This document shows positions 55,208 through 64,000 of a DNA stretch of 64,000 nucleotides, piece after piece. The notes under the pieces were generated by a model. It was not told the origin of the DNA, did no database searches, and saw only the letters and a program-made list of their open reading frames with translations. Each line of letters opens with the position of its first letter. Positions within the stretch are counted from its first letter, which is position 1. The stretch comes from Nemophila menziesii (Eukaryota > Streptophyta > Magnoliopsida > Boraginales > Hydrophyllaceae), in contig JARWIR010000010.1 in NCBI GenBank assembly GCA_029959085.1, forward strand, positions 16,637,001-16,701,000, read 5' to 3'. The translations under genes and the position numbers were made by a program.

Positions 55208-56530
55208 TGTGATAAAGTAATAGATAAAAAAAGTGCAAATAAACACCCTAGACTACACGTTACTCACTACAAATATTACAGATCGTATGCAAGTTTTAAT
55301 GATAAATAGAGTTTGTTCCTCAGAGACTACGAAAATTAGAGAGAACTTGTGCAAATATCACGAGCAAATAAGAAAGCTAAAATAATAATAAGCAAGAAGT
55401 AAAATACAATAGTTTTTGTTTGGTTTTTGATAAGAAAAATTAACTAATAAAATAAAGACAGAAAAGTAAATAAGAAGAGACGATAGTATAAGAGTTTAGC
55501 TCGAGATATAGCAAGTAATCCCCACTAGTCTTGTTGTTTATTTTAATAATGTAAGGGAGAATTATGTAGAATTGCAATAACCAGGATTCTAAATTCCTCC
55601 TAACCCCCTTCCGGGTGGATTTATGTGGCAACCTCACAATTACCAGGGGACTTAACTAAGGTGCTCCTACGCCACTATGTTCTTAGATGAGACTGGCCTG
55701 CAATAATGATCGGTGGTCAAATCCAATCCTAATAGCTATTTAGTTAGGCAAGCCCGTCGAGATCACTACCGTGCACTAGACGTTTATGTGGTGTTTTAAT
55801 AATTAGACACCCCTTCCGGGTGACCATCTAACTACTATTAAGGTAATCCTATACGTTTCGCACCACAAGGAAAACATCCAATAAATCAAAGCACATAAAA
55901 TAGAGAATAAAACACTAATTTATTTAAATATTATAATCTGAATCAAAATAGATGTAAAAAAAATGTAGGGTTCATACCCATATGCTAAATCTCAAACTAA
56001 AATAAATTTAGTTCATACTAGAGAAAGAAAAGAAAACAATTACAAATTTAAAGGCTTGCGAAGACATAATCTGAGGCCCAGCTCCTTTCACACTTCTCTT
56101 CTCTTGTTGTAAGCTTCCTCTTAGCTTAAGGATTGGCCGATGATGTGTTTCTACTATATAGAGGGTGTATTTATATGTTTTTCCTAAACCTAGGTCGGAT
56201 TCTTGGAGTAGAGGGCAAGTAATTGGACTCTTTTCCAAATCAAAATCGTTTTCCTAAAATATAGAAAAGGTAAAAACTGCTGCTGTTTTGTTTTGGGCAT
56301 AACACCTTCGTTTTTACTCCGATTTCCGTCCACTTTATATCGAAACGACGACCGACGACGTCGAAGAGATTTACAATTTTGCTTCAGATCGTTCTTCCGA
56401 ATTCCCAGATGCTTTTGAGTTATGATCTCTTTAGTGGGCGTAACTGCTGAAATTCAGATTTACTTGGCAAATTTTCCTTTCCTATTTAATCTTTATTTCA
56501 TTTTATCTCCAATTTCGATCATTATCTTCT
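55208..56530 (-). repeat. Minus-strand gypsy LTR-like segment
   Basis: On the minus strand it ends TTATCACA, like the segment at 36855. It has a TATA stretch (ACATATAAATACACC, near 56170) and two CACCCGGAAGGGG words (55605-55622 and 55809-55823) at the place where the LTRs of A-C have CACCCTGACGGGGG followed by TTAGG. No PBS or target duplication was found. The upper end is set by the start of the tandem array and is approximate. Confidence 0.5.
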
Positions 56531-56533
56531 ATT

Positions 56534-56816
56534 CCTTTGATCTAAAACCTCTGAAGGTTATCATGGCCGATATGAGAAACCTTGGTTAAATTTCTTAGAA
56601 AGGTTATCGATTATGAAATTTTTCCATCAACATGGAACTTCGACCTACAACCTATGAATGTTAACACGCTTGATCGCTCTCTCATAAAGGTTACCAAGTA
56701 TGAAAGTATTCCATCAACATGGAACTTTGAAATAAAACCTATGAAGGCTTACATAGTTGATCCAAGAAACCTCGGTTCAGTCTCTCAGAAAGGTTATCAA
56801 ATATAAAATTATTCCA
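56534..56816. repeat. Second piece of the 103-bp tandem array
   Basis: Nearly three monomers of the type at 38721-39790 (TGATCTAAAACC, GAAGGTTA, AAGGTTATCGA, ATTCCATCAACATGGAACTT). It is cut off on the right by an Athila-type LTR. Confidence 0.85.
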
Positions 56817-58236
56817 TGATGTATCTCTTTTTGTGATGGATTAATCCACTCTTGATACATTATTTTGGGAGTTTATTGGGCCTAAGTGAGTGATTTTCCC
56901 TTAATATTATCTATATTGTACTTTTGCCTCTAATTTTGGTCATATTACTATATGTAGAGATTTTATGCCTTAATTGTGTCTTAAGTGTGTAGATTTTAGG
57001 TACATGGTTGACACAAGGTTAAAAGATCAAGAGAAGAATTAAAAAAGTCAAGATAAACCCAAGCCAAGGAGTAATCTGAGCCTAGATTCACATTGGGAAT
57101 TTAGAGCATTTTCTAGAGATATCTTTACGTCATATTGTTTAAGACACCACAGATTATTGGTAAGAGCTTTGGAACTGGTTTCTTTTGATTTAAAAGGGGC
57201 TTAAAGTCAGGGTCGCTCGAGAGGTGAAAGAAGTCATTTCGGAGTTGAGATGTAGAAGTTATTCCATTTTATTCCACAGTGACTCAAACTTGTCCAACTT
57301 TAGCTAAACACGGGTTGGACCGGTCTAAACCTAATTAAGTGAGCTTAAGGGGGATCAAGTTTTTTTTATATAAGTCTTTTAGAAACTCCCTTTTCATTAT
57401 CTATCAAATACAACTCATAACCATCATTATTCTATATTAAGGGGAGCAAGAGCTGAAGAGAAGGAGAGAAGAAAAAAGCAGGGTTTGTCGATAAACCAAC
57501 GATTCTTCCTCAACAATTCATCGAATCATCTCTTCCTTAAGAGTAACAATCATTTATTATTTCTTTTAATTATGATTCTTCCAATATTGTCTATTATTTT
57601 TATTTCTTAACTAAACCCTCATTGCTTGAGGTTGCTTATGTAAGAAATTATGCTAAGTTGGTTAATTGCTTTATTGACTTTGGGAAATGTTTAATTTAGT
57701 TTGATGTTTATTTAATTCCGTTTACTATATGATTGTTTTAATACTACCTATATTCTGGCCATATAGTGGATAGTTTAGGTAATCTAATTTGGCACCACTA
57801 TGAGTTTTAATTGCAGACATAGCATATAGGCGTCTAGTATGCAGTAGTGAACCGAGAGGTCTTGCCTAGCTAGATAGTCAATAGATTTAGAACTTAAATC
57901 ATCCAAAGACATTTTAGGGTCATTCGGGAAGGGCCTCTAGTGAAGGAGGGTTGCCTTCTAACCTAGCAACAGATGTTAGAAGGATTGGTGAATCTCGGCT
58001 AATGCGAATTACCAACTCAACTTAATCGATAAAACTATTAACTTAGAGGTATGGGACTAGTAGCAATTCTTCAAACAACTTTCTCATCTTTAAGTTCATC
58101 TTTTGTTTGCTTAGCTCTTTACTTTCATTATTAGTTTAAATCTTCTTACTTATATACTTTAGTTCTTAACAATTGAAAACCAAATAAATATTTTCTTGTT
58201 TAAGCTTACGATTAACTTATTCATATTTCAAAGTCT
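56817..58236 (+). repeat. Athila-type LTR, 5' part (third LTR subfamily)
   Basis: Begins TGATGTATC, pairing with GATACAT at 56854-56860, the same terminal hairpin layout as the other LTRs with a changed base pair. A TATA box TATATAAG is at 57367-57374, followed by a purine-rich GAGCAAGAGCTGAAGAG stretch and a leader with GGAAGGG and GAAGGAGGG words near 57930. The 3' end and PBS are missing; the right copy of the duplicated block follows. It may be the 5' LTR of element D. Confidence 0.7.
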
Positions 58237-58367
58237 ACATATTTACACTACTCAAAGCATAATTATCTACATTTATGGAGCCGCCCACCTAGATATGGTT
58301 CGAGCTATCTAGAATTTAATGTAGATATGCAACGCCTACATTTTTTTGGTCAAATACATAAAAAAGA

Positions 58368-58865
58368 TTACCTACTAGGCTTAGAAAAAAACAACTTACT
58401 AATACAATTATAGAACTCAATCACCGAATCGCAAGGACAACGAAAAATGTCGATGCTACGTCTTACACACTTGGCTAGTCTGTCGGCTACACCATTAAAC
58501 TCCTTTTTCACATGAATCACTTTCCAATTTGGAAATCGTCCTATCCACCTCCAGGCTTCAGAAACCATTGGGCGGATCCTCTAATCGATCCCCTTACGAT
58601 GATTAATACCTTGAACCACTTCAAGGTTGTCAGAGTAGAAATAACTACTCTGAATACCGAGATCTGCTGCAGATCTCATGGCAAGGTGAATAGCCCACGC
58701 TTCTCCCTCCACACTAATATTAATTGTTGCTCTCTTAGTGATCTTATGTATAATTTCGCCCTCCTTATTTACTGCTAAAGATACTATACTAGATGGATCC
58801 CAAATGTTTATAAATGAAGAATCATTTAGCCAAATATTCTCGGTTTCATCTAGTAGGAACAGATT
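58368..58865 (-). pseudogene. RNase H-like fragment, right copy
   Basis: Same domain as at 132-630. Here the tryptophan codon in RWIGRF is intact but another tryptophan codon (GID-W-RIRP in the left copy) is TAG near 58580, so each copy carries a stop the other lacks. Confidence 0.7.
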
Positions 58866-58874
58866 TTCTTCTTC

Positions 58875-60723
58875 CTACATTACTCAAGATGTTACAAGGA
58901 AAAAATGCACTACTTTATGTTTTAATTTTTCTTAACCATAGGTGAAAGTGAGTGGCTAGATGAACAACCATTCAAGAGACTCCTTGATCATGATGCACTT
59001 CAAGCAAGGTTTTTGGATTGTTTCTATCCACAAATTATGAGGAAGAAAGACCAAGTTGAACTTGAAAATTTTAAAGAAGAAGTTGATGAGAGCTTAGGGG
59101 GAAACATGGACTAGATTTCAATGATAGTTGGCAAGGTGCCCTCTTCATGGGTACACTCCTCTGATGCAGATCTCTATTTTTTATAAGGGTCTTGATCAAA
59201 GTGAAAGGTTACAAGTTGATAATCTCGGTGGTGGTGATTTTGTGTCAATGGATCCTACTAAGGCCGCACAAGCAATGGAGAAACTTACTGACATTAAAAA
59301 AGTTGGCCAGTCTTGCTAACACAAAGAGGTGTTTTAAATTTTATTAGTGAGACCGTGATAGATGCCAAGTTTTCTACATTGGAGGATTAATTTAAACAGT
59401 TTGATATGGATGTGAAAGAAGGATTCCAAATTCATTTAAATATTCTAATTGTGTCGCTAATGATAATGGTTGGGAGGATTGTCTAAGCAACCTAGAATCC
59501 GTGGTGTTCATATCCAATCGAGGTAACCACAATGTTGTTGGTCATGGCTATTTCAACCTAACCGTAATCATCCCAGATTCCAATGATCAAATCCTAATGG
59601 GGTGACAAATCAAGGAAATTATCAACAACGCCCCCAAGGACATAGCTAATAAGAAGAAAGAAGAAGTTGTTAGTGAGAATCGACCTCCTACACGTTTTCC
59701 TATACATGTCCAAGATAGGAAACATGACAAAGAGTACAAGAAGTTCATGAACATGGTGAAGAGATTACAAATTAATTATCCATTTGTGAAGCCATCCAAG
59801 GTATTCCAAAGTATTTGATTTTTATGAAGGAATTTATCTCCAACAAACACAAATATTTTGACGGGGAGATGGTTGGTTTGCTGGATGAATGTCATGCTAT
59901 TTGTCAAAACAAGTTCCCTCCAAAGTTGAAAGATCCCACGAGTTTCAATATTCCTATATCCATTGGTAAAGAGTGGACCATGAGAGCTTTATGTTATTTG
60001 GGTACGCGTATTAGTCTCATGCTAAATCATTATTCGAGAAGTTAAGGATTGGGCACACGAGTCCTACTACAATGGTTTTACAAATGGCGGATAGGACGTT
60101 TTCCCATCCTGAATAAAAGGTAGAGGACATACTCGTTAAGGCAAGTAACTTTATAATTTGTTGTGCTTTTCTTATTATTTCCTACGACGCGGATAAGAAT
60201 TGGCCAATCATTTTGGGAAACCATTCTTAGCCACATGGCGTACTTTGATTGATGTAGAGAATGGATAATTGATCATGAGAGTGCAAGACAATGATGAAAA
60301 GTGTAGTGTATTCAAGGGGATGAAGTTCCCTGATCCTCTAGAAGATTGTTTCCGCTTGGACACATTAAATCAGGTAGAAAAATCCAATCAAGGTTTTGGA
60401 AACCTATGGGCTGGAGGAGAAAGAGCTGAGAATGAAATTACCATTCAAAGATCTTCATAACCTTAAAAGGGGTCGTAGAGAGCCAAGAAGAGCGTTAAAA
60501 AGGTTCCCAGGGAACCTAAAAGAAAGTGGAAAGAGATTGAAAAATCCAGATCCCCCAAAACATCCCAAAAGCGCAAGATTTTTTTGAGTGGCCCATGCGA
60601 GGTCACAAGAGTTGTTTTTGAATGGTTAGTTCAAGTTTAGACTAAGAAGGGATGCAAACCTCGCTTGGTAGAAGTTAATCTCCTTACCCACTGTTGGGGA
60701 GGCTATGTGAGAAATAATTGACC
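58875..60723 (+). pseudogene. Element D, right copy: degenerate gag-protease
   Basis: As the left copy, but with a 478-bp internal deletion at about 59641 joining GGACA to TAGCTAAT. The retropepsin stretch (59815-60045) shows the same D to Y change, and the tail ends in the THCWGGYV-like signature near 60705. Confidence 0.75.
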
Positions 60724-61074
60724 TAGAGGTAACACGTTGAACTTCAATGACGTTAAACAAAAGTGATTCTTGGGAGACAATCCATGTTTAGCAGTTCTAT
60801 TTTATGTCTTTAGTGTTTATTAGTTTGTTTTATTTATGTATATTACATAATGATAAGGGTATGGAGTATTTTTTAATATGAAGTTGAGTAACCGATTGAG
60901 TTTAGGGTTAAGAAATTTGGGAATATTTGAGCTCAACAGCAGGTCTCTGTTTTACACCGCACCCTACCTACGGTGCATCACGAGGCGCCAGACTGTCACA
61001 ACGATAGACCCACGCTTAAATAGGTCAAAAAGAACTGATAATTTTGTGGTTCACCGCACCTTAACTGCGGTGCA
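60724..61074 (+). other. Element D 3' region, right copy
   Basis: PPT-like TTGAGTTTAGGGT at 60896-60908 and the GC-rich CACCGCA/TGCGGTG cassette at about 60940-61074, followed by the CACTA terminus. Confidence 0.6.
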
Positions 61075-61768
61075 CACTACTGGATTCGCGTGGTTTCGTG
61101 ACGACACAGGTCGTCGCTAAACTCTCACATTTCGTCGCTAATTTGTCGTCTCTATCCCTTCGTCGCTATTTGGCCCATTAGCGACGAATAATTGTGATTT
61201 CGTCCCTAATCACTCAGACTTTTAACCACGAGGCCTAGCGTCGGGAATTCAACGACTTAGCGACGAGACATTAGCGACGAAAGGTCGTCGCGAATTTATG
61301 AATTAGTTTTTCTATATTTTTAATCGCTAATTTATTAAATGAATTTTCTTTTTTTAAATAATTTAACCACGAAATAATAGCGACAGATTCGTCGTCGCAA
61401 TTATTTTTAATTTTTCTTAATTTTTTTTAATATTGCTGTAAATCATTATTTATTTTTTTAATTTATGTGTTAGCGACGACCCAGTTGTCGTCGCTATCAT
61501 ATATATAATTTTTTTATTTTATTTATTTATTTATTTTATTTAAATTTTAGATTTTTTATTTAAATTTTAGTTTTTATTATTATTTTGATTTTAAATATAA
61601 TGCAAAATTACAAATAAATAAAAATCCAAAAATAAAATACGATAATTCGATGGAAATATTAAACGTGAAGTCAAAGTCAAACGTAGTCAGAGTCTAAATC
61701 AAAGTCAAACATACGAAATAAACATAAAAGTCTTAAAATTATAAACCAACCAAATAAAAAAATATAAC

Positions 61769-63401
61769 TCAATCATCACTCAAGTGGTGCTCTTCTTCAT
61801 CTTCTCCTCTCTCCTCATCTTCTCTCTCTTCATCTCGTCTCTCTTCATTAGTGGGCCCGGGTTTGCTGATCGGCTGAAGTCCTTGGGCGATTCTCATGCC
61901 GTTTAACGCTTCGAAAAGAGTGTCTGCCATGCTCGGGGGTTGACTCGGCCGACTAGAAGAAGCTGTGGGCCCGGTCGATGCGGAGGATGGATCCGGTATA
62001 GGTTCAAGTCCTTGAGCCGCGCGAAGCTCGTTTATCCCAGCCAGAATTGCCTTAAGCAGCTCCTCGTTCTCCCTGTCCGGCTGTGTAGGAGTCCTGGATC
62101 GTTTTCGGACCGGACCAATGGTAGGCACCCAGTATTTAATCTTGGGTGGCTGTAGGACCTCCATGATAGTCTCGAGCATGGCATCCATCTACTCCTGGAC
62201 AGTAACTTCAGCTCCATCCGCTCCGGCCTGCACAACCTTCTTCTTCATCTTCTCCCGAAGAACACCCTGTAATTAGATTTCAATTTAAAAATAAATTAGA
62301 TTAATAAAAAAGTAAAGTTAAAAATAAATAATTAATTTAAAGTAATTTAAAAAAAAAAAATTACACTAGCTTTCTCCAAACGCTGGTCACGCCAGCTATC
62401 TGTAGCTGCATCGTAAGACAGGTGGACAAAATAGCCGCTTAAAGGAGGAAACTCCATCTCCTCCTGGGTCTCATCATCCAAAAACGTCAACAGCTCTTTT
62501 GTCACCGTCTTCAGCTTCCCCTGGACGGTATACAATAATAAATATTAATTAGTTAAAAATTAAATTAAATAAAATAGTAAATTAAATTTTAATTATTAAA
62601 AGTTATACCTCTATAATCACCTCCCGAGTCTGGGACCAGTTCCTTGAGCCTGCCTTGCTCGGAACTGTCTCCAGCTCTCGATTCTTTTTGTTTATCTCAG
62701 CCTAACTCTGTTACAAATAATAAATAAATAGTTATAAAATTAATAAATAAAGACGTATAAAATAATTAATAAATTATTTTTTTCTACCTTTTTCGCCTCG
62801 TCATCCAACATCTTCTTCGTCGCCCCCCAATGCTCCGGTAGAACATCTAGTGGATCTTCACCCGTGAAGTAGTAGTCGTTCTTCAAATCCGACTTCCATC
62901 GCTTGTAGGATCCGGAAGTCATCGTATTCAACCTCTTAACAATCTCATTCCAATCGTCTCGCCCCTCCACTCCTCCAAATCAAAAAACTGGTGCAGTCGC
63001 TGCATAATTACCCCTTTGTTATGGTCGGGGACATCTGACCATCCTCTGTAGCACGGACGAACAGCTTCTCGAACTGCATTACCTACCACCTGACCCACGT
63101 GTTTGCTATATGGGCCTACGAAATTCCACGTGCCGTCTATAATAGAAAAGTCAACTGGAAAGGGCCAGCCGACTCTCTTCAGGGTCTCCTAAGCTGTCCG
63201 GATAGATGTGGAAGCTTTAGGTCTCTTCTTTTACGTTCACCTGTTTTAGTGAAAATTATTTATTAATTATATATTTTCTTAATTGAAATTATATTAATTG
63301 AATTTTTTATTACCCGATGGTTGGGCACAATCGGCATTAGAACGATTAGGACCCCTCTGGGGATCGTTACCCATTCCGTCTCCGCCGTGACTCCTACCCA
63401 T
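61769..63401 (-). pseudogene. CACTA Transposase_24-like gene, right copy
   Basis: Same exon layout as 4003-5635, first exon starting MGRSHGGDGMG at 63401. The two internal TAG stops of the left copy are shared (near 62189 and 63192). In addition one base is lost near 62960, shifting the frame before RDDWNEIVKRLN. The acidic C-terminal exon (61769-62188) is open. Confidence 0.7.
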
Positions 63402-63449
63402 AACAGCATCCACCTATAAAATTTACTAATTAGTCATTTACTAATTATA

Positions 63450-64000
63450 TTTTAGTCCTTATAAAACTTTATAAAATTGCAAATAAGTCCAAATTTTATA
63501 AAATTGCAAATTAACCCTAATTTTTTTAAAATTGTATTTTTGTCCTTATTTTTTTAATAATTGCAAATAAATCCTAATTTTTTGAAAAAATGCATTTTTG
63601 TCTAATTTTTTTTAAAATTACAAATAAGTCCTAATTTTTTTTAAAATTGCATTTTTGTCCAAGTTTTTTAAAAATTGCAAATAAGTCTAATTTTTTTTTT
63701 AAAATTGCATTTTTGTCCAAGTTTTTCAAAAATTGCAAATAAGTCCTAATTTTTTTAAAATTGCATTTTCGTCCTATTTTTTTAAAAAATTCCAAATAAA
63801 TCCTAATTTTTTTTAAAATTGCATTTTTATCCTAAATTTCTTTAAAAATGCATTTTAGTCTTATTTTCTATTTAATTGCATTTTAGTCTTATTTTCTATT
63901 TAATTGCATTTTAGTCCTATTTTCTATATAATTGCATTTTAGTTCTATTTTTTATGAAATTTCATTTAAGTCCTATTTTTATGAAATTGCAAAAAGGTCC
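63450..64000. repeat. AT-rich minisatellite in the CACTA element, right copy
   Basis: Same TTGCAAATAAGTCC/TTGCATTTTTGTCC repeats as 5690-6240, with small unit differences; runs out of the window. Confidence 0.8.

Larger units (their letters stand above)
58237..64000 (+). repeat. Segmental duplication, right copy
   Basis: Counterpart of 1-6230, same orientation. It lacks 478 bp present in the left copy (1406-1883) and retains the more canonical CACTAC terminus at 61075. It runs out of the window. Confidence 0.93.
61075..64000 (-). mobile_element. CACTA transposon, right copy (continues past the window)
   Basis: Terminus CACTACTGGATTCGCG, preceded by GCA as possible target. Subterminal AGCGACGA repeats fill 61100-61500. 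The other terminus lies beyond 64000. Confidence 0.78.

Overview
This window looks like heterochromatic nuclear DNA of a flowering plant, probably a eudicot. It is AT-rich, has no bacterial gene organisation, and consists mostly of plant-specific transposable elements plus broken pieces of plant genes with spliceosomal introns. I could not identify the species. I saw no tRNA, rRNA, CRISPR array or clearly intact host gene.

Left edge (1-6.5 kb) and right edge (58.2-64 kb) are two direct copies of one block about 58 kb apart. Each holds, in order, a minus-strand RNase H-like fragment, a very decayed Athila-type (Ty3/gypsy) gag-pro remnant, and a CACTA transposon with a minus-strand Transposase_24-like gene and an AT-rich minisatellite.

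6.5-35.8 kb is a three-level nest of Athila-type elements, all on the plus strand. Element C (about 6520-10415 and 28576-35782) is the formerly autonomous one: gag-pro, RT, RNase H, integrase, an extra small ORF and a 3' LTR; its 5' end is lost. Part of its pol was tandemly duplicated (1338 bp, exactly 446 codons). Element B (10416-28575) inserted into the second duplicate; its 3' LTR was then truncated and fused to RT sequence. Element A (15587-24419) inserted into B. A and B lack pol and instead carry one ORF in which gag-protease is fused to an integrase C-terminal-like (GPF/Y) domain, so they appear to be non-autonomous partners of a C-like element. All three share a long 3' region with five repeats of a polypurine-tract-like motif, conserved stem-loops and a GC-rich palindromic cassette at the same place.

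35.8-42 kb is mostly repeats: a minus-strand LTR-like segment, a degenerate tandem array with two related monomers (about 67 and 103 bp), and an (AT)30 tract. 42-50.7 kb holds a truncated JMJ25/IBM1-like histone demethylase gene (cysteine-rich exons only), with a CACTA-like insertion in an intron and a young Ty1/copia element (45466-50360) in an exon.

51-55 kb contains a Mutator-like element with exact 9-bp target duplications and an internal 21-bp repeat, followed by exon remnants of a ClpX ATPase gene and of an ANTH/AP180 clathrin adaptor gene. 55.2-58.2 kb has another minus-strand LTR-like segment, a second piece of the 103-bp array, and a plus-strand Athila-type LTR that runs into the right copy of the duplicated block.

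The most interesting material is the architecture of the Athila-type group: the gag-PR-integrase-tail fusion, the iterated PPT motifs, the small coiled-coil ORF in the env-like position and the variable palindromic cassettes.
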